Assembly: GCF_022179325.1 (NCBI RefSeq)
Contig: NZ_BPQQ01000047.1
Span: 1-64,000, forward strand
Direction: 5' to 3'
DNA length: 64,000 nucleotides
Origin: Methylobacterium isbiliense
GTDB taxonomy: Bacteria > Pseudomonadota > Alphaproteobacteria > Rhizobiales > Beijerinckiaceae
This document shows, piece by piece, positions 35,666-43,459 of the stretch. Under the pieces are notes generated by a model, which did not search any database, was not told where the DNA came from, and worked only from the letters and a program-made list of their open reading frames with translations. A program made the position numbers and the translations under genes. Positions within the stretch are counted from its first letter, which is position 1; every line of letters begins with the position of its first letter.

Positions 35666-37033
35666 ATGACGGGAGCGGCCGGGCCGGTGCCGGCGGAGAT
35701 CGCGGACGGGCTGCCGGTCGCCGAGAGGCTGTGGGCGATGGCGGCGATCGGCATCGCCATGACGATGGCGGTGCTCGACAGCACCCTCGTCAACGTCGCC
35801 CTGCCGGTGCTGGCGCGCGACCTCGGGGTCAGCCCCTCGGCGGCGATCTTCGTGACCAACGGCTACCAGCTCGCCGTGACGGCCTCCCTGCTGCCGCTCT
35901 CCTCCCTCGGCGACATCCTGGGCTACCGGCGCGTCTACATCCTCGGCCTCGCCCTGTTCACCGGCGCGTCGCTCGCCTGCGCGCTGGCGGGCTCGCTGGA
36001 GGTGCTGATCGCCGCCCGGATCGTCCAGGGTCTCGGGGCGGCCGGGATCATGAGCGTCAACATCGCGCTCGTGCGCTTCATCTATCCGAGCCGGCTGATC
36101 GGGCGCGGCGTGGGCAACGTGGCGCTGGTCGTGGCGGTGGCCTCGGCCGCCGGGCCGACGGTCGCCGGCGCGATCCTGTCCGTGGCGCACTGGCCCTGGC
36201 TCTTCCTCGTCAACGTCCCGCTCGGGGTGGCGGCGCTGGCGGTGGCGGCCCGGACGCTGCCGGTCACGCCGCGCAGCGGCGGGCGCTTCGACGCGCTGAG
36301 CGCGGTGCTGAACGCCGTGTTCTTCGGCCTGCTCATCACCGGCGTCGACGGGCTCGGCGATCCACAAGCGCAGGCGCGCGCGCTCCTGTTGCTGGCCGGC
36401 GCCGCCGCGGCGGGAGGCGCCTTCGTCTGGTACCAAGTGAAGCTGCCCGCCCCCCTCCTTCCGGTCGACCTCCTGCGCATCCCGGCCTTCGCCCTGTCGA
36501 TGGCGAGTTCGGTCTGCGCCTTCTCGGCCCAGATGATGGCGTACGTGGCGCTGCCCTTCTACTTCCACGACGTGCTGCAGCGGTCGAGCAGCGAGATCGG
36601 CCTGCTGCTGACGCCCTGGCCGATCGCCATCGCGGTGATCGCCCCCATCGCCGGGCGCCTCTCCGACCGCATCGCCCCCGGCCGTCTCGGCGGCATCGGC
36701 CTCGTCGGGCTCAGCCTCGGCCTGGCGCTGCTGGCGAGCCTGCCCGCGACGCCCGGGACCCTGGCGGTCGCGCTGCCGCTGACGCTCTGCGGCCTCGGCT
36801 TCGGGCTGTTTCAATCGCCCAACAACCGGGTGATCATCACCAGCGCGCCGCGCGAGCGGAGCGGCGGCGCCAGCGGCATGCAGGCGACCGCTCGGCTCCT
36901 CGGACAGTCCCTCGGCGCGGCGGCCGTGGCGGTGATCTTCGGGCGCCTGCACACCTCCGGCACCGTGGCGGTGCTGTGGCTCGCCGCGGGCCTGTCGCTC
37001 ACCGGGGCGGTGACGAGCGTGCTGCGGCGGTAG
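35666..37033 (+). CDS. MFS drug transporter, DHA2 (EmrB/QacA) family
   Basis: 455 residues from the ATG at 35666 with GGGAGCGTGAG upstream; the frame also opens at 35624 but without a good site. Fourteen hydrophobic segments fit the 14-helix DHA2 branch. The helix-1 motif LDSTLVNVALPVL and the motif-A segment LGDILGYRRVYILG are clear, and motif C appears as VALVVAVASAAGPTVAGAI. Such proteins export hydrophobic or quaternary compounds by proton antiport. The next gene (SDR) is 74 bp downstream and has its own strong ribosome-binding site. Confidence 0.88.
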   Translation: MTGAAGPVPAEIADGLPVAERLWAMAAIGIAMTMAVLDSTLVNVALPVLARDLGVSPSAAIFVTNGYQLAVTASLLPLSSLGDILGYRRVYILGLALFTGASLACALAGSLEVLIAARIVQGLGAAGIMSVNIALVRFIYPSRLIGRGVGNVALVVAVASAAGPTVAGAILSVAHWPWLFLVNVPLGVAALAVAARTLPVTPRSGGRFDALSAVLNAVFFGLLITGVDGLGDPQAQARALLLLAGAAAAGGAFVWYQVKLPAPLLPVDLLRIPAFALSMASSVCAFSAQMMAYVALPFYFHDVLQRSSSEIGLLLTPWPIAIAVIAPIAGRLSDRIAPGRLGGIGLVGLSLGLALLASLPATPGTLAVALPLTLCGLGFGLFQSPNNRVIITSAPRERSGGASGMQATARLLGQSLGAAAVAVIFGRLHTSGTVAVLWLAAGLSLTGAVTSVLRR

Positions 37034-37107
37034 CGCGACCGCTCACCCTGGACGCGCGCCGTCGCGCACCCATCTCCGGCGGCGGACCTGTCGCGAAGGA
37101 GGCCAGC

Positions 37108-37905
37108 ATGGACATGGATCTGACCGGGCGGCGCGCCCTGGTCACCGGCTCGACCGCGGGCATCGGCTACGCCATCGCCCGCGCGCTCGGCGATCTCGGG
37201 GCGAGCGTGGCGGTGAACGGGCGCACGGCCGAGCGCGTGGCGGCGGCGATCGAGACCCTGTCGCGGGAGGCGCCGAAGGGCCGGTTCACGGCGGCGGTCG
37301 GGGACGTCGCCACGGCGTCGGGCGCCGAGGCGCTGCGGAGCGCCCTGCCCGACCTCGACATCCTGGTGAACAATGCCGGGATCTTCGAGCCCAAACCCTT
37401 CTTCGAGATCCCGGACGAGGATTGGCGCCGGTTCTTCGAGGTGAACGTGCTGAGCGGCGTGCGGCTCGCCCGGATCTACGCAGCGGGCATGCAGGCGCGC
37501 GGCTGGGGCCGGGTGGTGTTCGTGTCGAGCGAGTCGGCGGTGCAGATCCCGGTCGAGATGGTGCATTACGGGATGACGAAGACCGCGCAGCTCGCCGTGG
37601 CGCGCGGCCTCGCCGAGACCGTCTCGGGCTCCGGCGTCACGGTCAATACGGTTCTGCCGGGGCCCACCCTCTCGGAGGGGGTGGCCACGTTCATGACGCA
37701 GATGGCGGGCGGCGCCTCCGATCCGAACCTCGACGCGATGGGCCGGGCCTTCGTGAAGGAGCACAGGCCGACCTCGCTCCTCGGGCGCCTGATCGCGCCG
37801 GAGGAGATCGCCAGCCTGGTCGCCTACCTGTGCAGCCCGGCCGCCAGCGCCACGAGCGGCGCGGCGCTCAGGGTCGACGGAGGGGTCGTGCGCTCCATCC
37901 TGTGA
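37108..37905 (+). CDS. Short-chain dehydrogenase/reductase (SDR)
   Basis: 265 residues, start fixed by AAGGAGG 5 bp before the ATG at 37108. The Rossmann loop is TGSTAGIGYA (13-22), the NNAG motif is at 88-91, and the catalytic residues are S141, Y154 and K158 (HYGMTKTAQ). The C-terminal SGAALRVDGGVVRSI is typical of classical SDRs. The lysine-poor cofactor loop (NGRTAERV) suggests NADP(H). The substrate is unknown. Confidence 0.88.
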   Translation: MDMDLTGRRALVTGSTAGIGYAIARALGDLGASVAVNGRTAERVAAAIETLSREAPKGRFTAAVGDVATASGAEALRSALPDLDILVNNAGIFEPKPFFEIPDEDWRRFFEVNVLSGVRLARIYAAGMQARGWGRVVFVSSESAVQIPVEMVHYGMTKTAQLAVARGLAETVSGSGVTVNTVLPGPTLSEGVATFMTQMAGGASDPNLDAMGRAFVKEHRPTSLLGRLIAPEEIASLVAYLCSPAASATSGAALRVDGGVVRSIL

Positions 37906-37947
37906 CGGGGCGCGGCCGGCGGGAGCGCGCGGCGCCCCCGCCGCGGC

Positions 37948-38292
37948 TCACTTCAGGTGCTGCGCCAGATACTTGTTCATCTCGAACATCGTCGCCTTGT
38001 CCTTGCCGAAGACCTTCTTCAGCTTGTCGTCGGCGAGGATCTCGCGCTTGTTCTCGGGGTTCTGCAGCGAGTTCTTGCGGATGTAATCCCACACCTTGCT
38101 GACCACCTCGCCACGCGGGATCGGCTTGGAGCCGACGATCGCGGCGAGTTCCTCGGTGGGCTGAAGCGGCTTCTGCAGCGCGTTCGGCTTGTCGCCCGTC
38201 TTCGGGGCGGCAACCTTCTTGGCCTTGGCCGGCGCCTTCTCTTCGGCGGCGGCCTTCGGGGCCTCCTTCTTGGTCGTCTTCGTGGTCGCCAT
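37948..38292 (-). CDS. SWIB/MDM2 domain protein
   Basis: 114 residues from the ATG at 38292, preceded by GGAGGAG. The first 40 residues are Lys/Ala-rich (KTTKKEAPKAAAEEKAPAKAKK), resembling a histone-H1-like tail. The rest is a SWIB domain (LAAIVGSKPIPRGEVVSKVW, DYIRKNSLQNPENKREILAD, KVFGKDKATMFEMNKYLAQH). SWIB proteins of this size occur in many alphaproteobacteria and chlamydiae. The basic tail suggests nucleoid or topoisomerase association, but a function has not been settled. It converges with the SDR gene. Confidence 0.92.
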   Translation of the reverse strand: MATTKTTKKEAPKAAAEEKAPAKAKKVAAPKTGDKPNALQKPLQPTEELAAIVGSKPIPRGEVVSKVWDYIRKNSLQNPENKREILADDKLKKVFGKDKATMFEMNKYLAQHLK

Positions 38293-38457
38293 CGGTCTCC
38301 TCCGGTCTCCCTGCGCCCCCCGGCGCCGGACAACCGGCCCTGCCGGGCACATAGCTGCAACAACTAAGCCGTGCTGACGGCGTTCCAAGAGGAAATTCCA
38401 TCGCACGACCGGATCATCCACACCCTAACCGTGTGGAGCAAGGACGAAGGCGCCCGC

Positions 38458-39471
38458 TCACGCCTGCGTCCAGGTCCGGCGGCCCTCCAGGGGATAGGCC
38501 GGATCGGTGTAGCCGGGGGTCGAGGGGTGCCCGGCCGGGACCAGCCGGTCGACCAGGGCCTCGTCCTCCGGGGTGAAGCGGTAGGCCAGCGCGCCCGCAT
38601 AGGCCTCCCATTGGGCGACGGTGCGCGGACCGGCGATCACCGCGGTGACCGCGCGGTTATTGAGCACCCAGGCCAGCGCCACATCCACCGGCGAGGCGCC
38701 CCGCGCCGCGGCATGCGCCTGGATCTCCCGGGCGATCGCGAGGCTCTCGGGCCGCCATTCGGTCTGCATCATGCGGGCATCGCCCCGCCCGGCGCGGCTG
38801 CCCTCGGGCGGGGCGGCGCCGGGCTCGTACTTGGCGGTGAGCACGCCGCGGGCGAGCGGCGAATAGGGCACGACGCCGAGCCCGAAATGCGCGCAGGCGG
38901 GCAGGTGCTCAACCTCCGGCATGCGGTTGAGGGCGTTGTAGTAGGGCTGGCTCGCCACGGGCCGGTCGAGGCCCATGTCGTCGCAGAGGCGGCAGATCTC
39001 GGCGACGCGCCACGCCCGGTAGTTCGAGACCCCGAAATAGCGCACCTTCCCGGCCCGGATCAGGTCGCCCACCGCCCGCACCGTCTCGGCGAGCGGCGTG
39101 TCGTGGTCCTCCTTGTGCAGGTAGTAGAGGTCGATCCGGTCGGTGCCGAGGCGCCGCAGGCTCGCCTCGCAGGCCCGGATCACGTGGGCGCGCGACAGCC
39201 CGCGGTCGTTCGGCCCCGGGCCCATCGGGTTGGCGACCTTGGTGGCGAGCACCCAGGCGTCCCGGTCCGGCGCGATCGCGCGCCCGACCACCTCCTCCGA
39301 GCGTCCGTCGTTGTAGGCATCCGCCGTATCGATGAAATTGAGGCCGCGCTCGCGCGCGTCGGCGATGATGCGGGCGGCCTCCGGCTCCTCGGTCTGCCCG
39401 CCGAACATCATGGTGCCGAGGCAGAGGGGAGAGACCTTGAGACCCGACCGGCCGAGCGTGCGGTACTCCAT
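38458..39471 (-). CDS. Aldo/keto reductase
   Basis: 337 residues. The TIM-barrel start MEYRTLGRSGLKVSPLCLGTM and the catalytic tetrad D48, Y53 (NFIDTADAY), K78 (LATKV) and H119 (YYLHKED) are all present. The C-terminal NADPH-binding segment reads IAGPRTVAQWEAYAGALAYRF. It belongs to the YajO/Tas/YhdN-like group of broad-specificity reductases; the physiological substrate is not evident. It is 165 bp downstream-to-upstream of the SWIB gene on the same strand, with no sign of coupling. Confidence 0.9.
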   Translation of the reverse strand: MEYRTLGRSGLKVSPLCLGTMMFGGQTEEPEAARIIADARERGLNFIDTADAYNDGRSEEVVGRAIAPDRDAWVLATKVANPMGPGPNDRGLSRAHVIRACEASLRRLGTDRIDLYYLHKEDHDTPLAETVRAVGDLIRAGKVRYFGVSNYRAWRVAEICRLCDDMGLDRPVASQPYYNALNRMPEVEHLPACAHFGLGVVPYSPLARGVLTAKYEPGAAPPEGSRAGRGDARMMQTEWRPESLAIAREIQAHAAARGASPVDVALAWVLNNRAVTAVIAGPRTVAQWEAYAGALAYRFTPEDEALVDRLVPAGHPSTPGYTDPAYPLEGRRTWTQA

Positions 39472-39618
39472 GGCGGCACTTGCCTCCGATGATGGCGCGA
39501 CCGTGGCGGACGGGGCATTCCGCGCCCGCGCCCGGCCCCCTTGTGGAAGCCGGGGTTTTCCTCCTCTTCACCGTGTTCGGCAATCCCCCGTTAAGCACGC
39601 GGCGGTCAGGGTCGGGCC

Positions 39619-39738
39619 ATGTTCCTCGCCGCCCTCACCCTCGCCCTCTGCGCCGCAGGCGCCCTCATCCTCGGCCTCGGGGCCGCGGTCTCGGCCGAAA
39701 CGCCCCGGGACTGCCCGCACGAGCCGGGCTTCCTCTGA
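39619..39738 (+). CDS. Possible 39-residue single-pass membrane protein
   Basis: A short frame with CAGGG upstream and ATG at 39619 encodes a hydrophobic helix (FLAALTLALCAAGALILGLGAAV) followed by a short polar tail containing Cys (TPRDCPHEPGFL). It lies 60 bp before the MFS gene on the same strand, in the otherwise empty 327-bp gap between the aldo/keto reductase and that gene. It may be chance coding in GC-rich DNA. The membrane-helix composition and position are the only support. Confidence 0.3.
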   Translation: MFLAALTLALCAAGALILGLGAAVSAETPRDCPHEPGFL

Positions 39739-39798
39739 CGCCGCGCGGACCGGGGGGATCCGTCCCTCCGGCCGCTCCCCGGGGCCTCGCCCCCGCCG

Positions 39799-40926
39799 AT
39801 GCTGACGCGGTTCCTCGTCGTCTACACGGCGCTCTATGCCGGCTACGGGGTCACGACCCCGTTCCTGCCCTCCTTCCTGGCCGAGCGCGGGCTCTCGCCC
39901 GGCGAGATCGGGCTCGTGCTCGCGGGGGCCCAAGCCGTGCGCCTCGTCGCCGGACCGCTCGCCGGGCGCGCGGCCGACCGGCTGTCCGCGACGCGCGGCG
40001 TCCTCGCCGCCGCAGCCCTGCTCTCGGCCGTCACGGCCCTCGCCTACCTGGCCGGGAGCGGGCCCGCCGGGCTCCTCCTCGTGGCCATGGCGCATGCCGC
40101 CGCCACCGCTCCGCTGGCGCCGCTCGCCGACGCGCTGGCGCTGGCGGCCGTCCGCGCGTCCTACGGGCGGGTGCGCGGCACAGGCTCGGCCGCCTTCATC
40201 GCCGGCACGCTCGCCGCCGGGCAGGTGATCGCCTGGAGCGGGCTTGCCGCGCTCCTCGTCTGCGGCGCGGCCCTGTTCGGGTTCATGGCGCTCGCGGCCG
40301 GGCGCCTGCCGGGCGGCGCGATCCGGCCGGCGCCGGCCCGGCCCCGCGCCCTCCTGCGCTCGGCCCCGTTCCGCCGCCTCGTGCTGGTGGCCGCGCTGGT
40401 GATCGGCAGCCACGCCATGCACGACGCCTTCGCGGTGCTGCGCTGGCGGGCGGCGGGCATCGGCCCCGGCACCGCGAGCCTGCTCTGGGCCGAGGCGGTG
40501 GCGGCGGAGGTGCTGGTCTTCGCCGTCCTCGGCCCGCCGCTCCTCGACCGGCTCGGGGCCGCCCGGGCGCTGGCGCTGGCGGGGCTCGCGGCCGCCTTCC
40601 GCTGGGGCGTGATGGCCGAGACCGCGGCGCTGCCCGCGCTCGTCCTCGTGCAGGCGCTGCACGGGCTCACCTTCGCGCTCCTGCACCTCGCCGCGATGCG
40701 GCTCCTTGCGGCGACGGTGCCGCCGGCCCTGGCGGCCACCGCCCAGACCCTCTACGGCACCCTCGGCCTCGGCCTTGCCACCACGCTGACGACGCTCGCG
40801 GCGGGCCCGTTCTACGGGCTTGCCGGCCCGCGGGCGTTCTGGGGTATGGCGGTGCTCGCCCTCGCCGCGGTCCCGCTCGCGCGCACGCTGGCGGCGGACC
40901 CCGTCGCACCGACCGAAGACCCGTGA
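39799..40926 (+). CDS. MFS transporter, HcaT/MFS_1-like
   Basis: 375 residues, 12 predicted helices. The start LTRFLVVYTALYAGYGVTTPFLPSFLAERGLSPGEIG and the motif-A region GRAADRLSATRGVL mark it as the 3-phenylpropionate/nucleoside-permease-like branch (MFS_1_like, HcaT relatives). The substrate is unknown. Its stop TGA shares the A with the ATG of the DUF2721 gene (TGATG), so the two are translationally coupled. Confidence 0.85.
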   Translation: MLTRFLVVYTALYAGYGVTTPFLPSFLAERGLSPGEIGLVLAGAQAVRLVAGPLAGRAADRLSATRGVLAAAALLSAVTALAYLAGSGPAGLLLVAMAHAAATAPLAPLADALALAAVRASYGRVRGTGSAAFIAGTLAAGQVIAWSGLAALLVCGAALFGFMALAAGRLPGGAIRPAPARPRALLRSAPFRRLVLVAALVIGSHAMHDAFAVLRWRAAGIGPGTASLLWAEAVAAEVLVFAVLGPPLLDRLGAARALALAGLAAAFRWGVMAETAALPALVLVQALHGLTFALLHLAAMRLLAATVPPALAATAQTLYGTLGLGLATTLTTLAAGPFYGLAGPRAFWGMAVLALAAVPLARTLAADPVAPTEDP

Positions 40927-41414
40927 TGCCCCTGCCCCCCGACCCCACCGCCCTCGACAGCACGGCCCACATCATCCAGGTGGCGCTGACCCCGGTCTTC
41001 CTGCTCGGCGGCCTCGCCACGCTGCTCAACGTGTTCTCGACCCGGCACGCGCGCATCGCCGACCGGGTCGAGCAGCTGGCCGGCCGGCCCGGAGACCGCG
41101 CGCGGCTCGAAGGCCTGCGGCGGCGCAGCCTCGCCCTCGACGTCGCGGTGGTGCTGGGCGCGCTCGGCGGGGTGGCGACCTGCGGGGCGGTGCTGACGCT
41201 GTTCGTGGGCGCCCTGCGCGACACCGTCGTGGCGGGCGTGCTGTTCTGGCTGTTCGGGGCGGCGATCCTGTGCACCCTGTGCGCGCTGTCGGTCTTCGCC
41301 GTCGAGATGATGCTGGCGAGCCGCGACGTGCGCGTCGAGGCGGCGGACCGGATGGCCGAGGAGGCGGGGCCCGCGCGCCCGCCGGAACCCGCGCGCCGGG
41401 GCAGGGTTCCCTGA
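40926..41414 (+). CDS. DUF2721 family membrane protein
   Basis: 162 residues with three hydrophobic segments. The start TAHIIQVALTPVFLLGGLATLLNVFSTRHARIADRV and the internal RRRSLALDVAVVLGALGGVATCGAV match the DUF2721 family of small inner-membrane proteins, whose role is unknown. The polar C-terminal tail is Arg/Glu/Pro-rich. It is coupled to the MFS gene by a one-base overlap. Confidence 0.85.
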   Translation: MPLPPDPTALDSTAHIIQVALTPVFLLGGLATLLNVFSTRHARIADRVEQLAGRPGDRARLEGLRRRSLALDVAVVLGALGGVATCGAVLTLFVGALRDTVVAGVLFWLFGAAILCTLCALSVFAVEMMLASRDVRVEAADRMAEEAGPARPPEPARRGRVP

Positions 41415-41435
41415 CGTGAGGATCCGGAGGGAGCC

Positions 41436-41873
41436 ATGCCGACCGAACTGCCCAACGAACGCAGCATCCGCCCGCCGGGCTCGATGGAACTCGATCCCGG
41501 CGCCGAGGGCGTCGCCCTCGACGAGACCCGCCGCCTGATCGCCTCGAACAAGGTCGAGGGCACGGCGGTCTACGACCGGGCCGGCGCGCATCTCGGCAGC
41601 ATCTACAATTTCATGGTCGACAAGGTCTCGGGGCAGGTCGCCTACGCGGTCCTGTCCTTCGGCGGCTTCCTGGGCTTCGGCGAGAGCTACCATCCGGTGC
41701 CCTGGCGGTCGCTGCGCTACGACGTGACGCTCGGCGGCTACGTCATCGACGTCGATGCCGACGCGCTCGCGGGCGCGCCGAGCCACGGCCCCGGCGAGGA
41801 CCCGTTCGCGGATCCGGATTTCGGGCCGAAGGTCGACACGCACTGGGGCAGCCGCCGGGCCGTCACGGCCTGA
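41436..41873 (+). CDS. PRC-barrel domain protein
   Basis: 145 residues. The PRC-barrel fold is recognisable: RRLIASNKVEGTAVYDRAG, HLGSIYNFMVDKVSGQVAYAV, then GGFLGFGESYHPVPWRSLRYD and YVIDVDADAL. It belongs to the photosynthetic-reaction-centre H-subunit-like/RimM-like superfamily. In non-photosynthetic alphaproteobacteria such small proteins are abundant, often stress-induced and of unknown role. It is preceded by GGAGGGAGCC and lies between the DUF2721 and HARP-like genes on the same strand. Confidence 0.88.
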   Translation: MPTELPNERSIRPPGSMELDPGAEGVALDETRRLIASNKVEGTAVYDRAGAHLGSIYNFMVDKVSGQVAYAVLSFGGFLGFGESYHPVPWRSLRYDVTLGGYVIDVDADALAGAPSHGPGEDPFADPDFGPKVDTHWGSRRAVTA

Positions 41874-41878
41874 CGGCG

Positions 41879-42835
41879 ATGCAGGCGGAGGCGCCCGAGG
41901 GAGAGGTCGACGAGGAGGTCGGGGGAGACGTCGACCGCGGCGCGGGCTTCGGCATCGCCCCGGGCGGCCTGAAGCGCCCCGGCGTGCTCGTGGCGATGCC
42001 CTTCGACCGCGACCTGATCGCGCGCTTCCGCGAGACCTTCCCGACCGCGCGGTTCCGGCGGGCCTCGCGGCGCTGGTTCGTGCCTGGCACCACCGCCGGG
42101 CGTCGGGTCGATGCCTGGATCGGCCGCGAGATGTCGCTGCGCGACGCCTACGCGGACGACAAGGGCCGGGACGCCTACGCGTTCGAGCCGCTGGAGAGCC
42201 GCTACCTCGCGGCCGCGCCCGAAGGCCTGATCGTGCGCACGCCCTATTCGCGCACGGTGGTCGAGACGCTGCGGGGCATCGCCCCGGCGCATTGGGACCC
42301 GGCCGTGCGGGCGTGGCGCGTGCCGTGGCGCGCCTACGAGGCGCTGAAGGCCGTCTGGCCGACGATCGAGGAGGCCGCCGCCCGCAACGAGCCGCACGCC
42401 AAGCGCGCGCGCCACGCGGCGCGCGATCCCGGGGCCGAGAGCGAGCGGCGGCGCCACCGCTTCCCGGTGCCCGCGCAGGATCCGCCCCCGCTCGGGGTGC
42501 CGGTGGAGACCGCCTCCTACGGGGTCGTCACCTTCGAGGCGCTCGATGCTGAGCCGCTCGACCCGGGCGCCCTGCCCGCCGCCTACGCGCCGCTGCCGGC
42601 TTCAGGCCGCTACGTCTGGGGCTGGTGGCGGATGCCGACCTTTGCGGAGCTGGCCGAGACCGTGCCCGCCGCCCGTCCGGACGACCTGCGCCGCGGCTGG
42701 TGGCCGGCGACGCGCGAGGGCATCGAGACGCGCCGCCGCCGCCTGCGCGAGGCCGAGCGCGCCCGCGCCACGCGGTCGCGCGCCGCCGAGGAGACCGCCC
42801 AGGAGACCGCTCAGGACGCCTCCGAGGAGGCGTGA
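41879..42835 (+). CDS. Uncharacterised protein with HARP-like repeats
   Basis: 318 residues, soluble, Glu/Arg-rich tail. Two related segments are seen: MPFDRDLIARFRETFPTARF...RWFVPG (about 40-68) and TPYSRTVVETLRGIAPAHW...RAWRVPWRAYEAL (about 121-157). The pattern I-x-PF-x5-L-x3-P-A-x-W-x4-R-x-W-x-V-P resembles the HARP motif used by SMARCAL1-type annealing helicases to bind DNA junctions. No helicase domain is attached. The rest, including WWRMPTFAELAETVPAARPDD, is unrecognised. It starts 5 bp after the PRC-barrel stop and converges with the lipoprotein gene. Confidence 0.6.
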   Translation: MQAEAPEGEVDEEVGGDVDRGAGFGIAPGGLKRPGVLVAMPFDRDLIARFRETFPTARFRRASRRWFVPGTTAGRRVDAWIGREMSLRDAYADDKGRDAYAFEPLESRYLAAAPEGLIVRTPYSRTVVETLRGIAPAHWDPAVRAWRVPWRAYEALKAVWPTIEEAAARNEPHAKRARHAARDPGAESERRRHRFPVPAQDPPPLGVPVETASYGVVTFEALDAEPLDPGALPAAYAPLPASGRYVWGWWRMPTFAELAETVPAARPDDLRRGWWPATREGIETRRRRLREAERARATRSRAAEETAQETAQDASEEA

Positions 42836-42840
42836 GCGGA

Positions 42841-43236
42841 TCAGAAGCTGCCGCCGAGCCCGACGCCGCCGGGCGTCATCCGCGGCGTGAGGCCGCCGCT
42901 GCCGGAGGCCTTGCCCTGCCCGGCATCCTCCAGGTCCTCGCGGCGGATGCGGCGCGTGGTCTCGGCGCTGGCGGTGCCGCTCCCGCGGGTGGTGGTCGGC
43001 ACGTCGAGGCGGCGGGTCGGCTGCGTCGGCATCACGCGTTCGGGATCGACCTGCGAGGGGGTGGCGCTGCGGGCCGGCGCCCGCAGATCCGCCCGGGCCG
43101 AGGGCGGCGGGCCGACGTCGCTGGCCGGCAGGACGCCGCCGGTCTGGCCGAGCGGGTTGGTGATGCAGCCGGCGACGAGCGTGGTCGCCGCAAGGACGAG
43201 ACAGCCCCTGAGACGGGCCTTGGTCAGGATGGACAT
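42841..43236 (-). CDS. Small lipoprotein
   Basis: 131 residues from the ATG at 43236 with GGGGAGA upstream. The signal peptide ends in a lipobox (ATTLVAGC), so Cys 24 should be lipidated. The mature part is Pro/Thr/Ser/Arg-rich with no folded domain apparent, and ends GLTPRMTPGGVGLGGSF. Function unknown; it resembles the small disordered lipoproteins common in Hyphomicrobiales envelopes. It is divergent from the esterase gene across a repeat-containing promoter region. Confidence 0.75.
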   Translation of the reverse strand: MSILTKARLRGCLVLAATTLVAGCITNPLGQTGGVLPASDVGPPPSARADLRAPARSATPSQVDPERVMPTQPTRRLDVPTTTRGSGTASAETTRRIRREDLEDAGQGKASGSGGLTPRMTPGGVGLGGSF

Positions 43237-43355
43237 CGGTCTCCCCGAAGAGTCGTTGGGGCGTCCCTCGAAGCCGGGCCGCTCTCCTGTGCGCGCCTGC
43301 TCTAGCGGCCGAGTGTGGCAAAGACCAGTCCGCCATCCGGCCCGCCGACGACACG

Positions 43356-43397
43356 TCTTGCCCGTCCGCTCTTGCTCGTCCGATCTTGCCCGTCTGG
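43356..43397. repeat. Three tandem 14-bp repeats in a divergent promoter region
   Basis: The units are TCTTGCCCGTCCGC, TCTTGCTCGTCCGA and TCTTGCCCGTCTGG, back to back, differing at one to three positions. They lie between the divergent lipoprotein and esterase genes, 120 bp from the former start and 63 bp from the latter. Head-to-tail spacing of 14 bp is not one helical turn, so the array may be replication slippage or a set of half-sites. Confidence 0.75.
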
Positions 43398-43399
43398 CC

Positions 43400-43425
43400 C
43401 GGCCCGTGCATTCGTGCACGGGCCG
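43400..43425. promoter_or_regulatory. 11-bp palindromic stem with TTCG loop next to the tandem repeats
   Basis: GGCCCGTGCA-TTCG-TGCACGGGCC is a perfect 10-bp stem (11 with the flanking C/G) directly after the repeats and 35 bp before the esterase ATG. In the esterase mRNA it would form a stable hairpin. As DNA it could be an operator. Its core GTGCA-N4-TGCAC also occurs at the lysR start. Confidence 0.5.
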
Positions 43426-43459
43426 CCCGCTCCGCGACGCCCGACGAGAGAGCCCGCCG

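Noticed and set aside
43356-43397. Tandem repeats as a CRISPR array
   Set aside because: Units are 14 bp with no spacers, and there are no cas genes.
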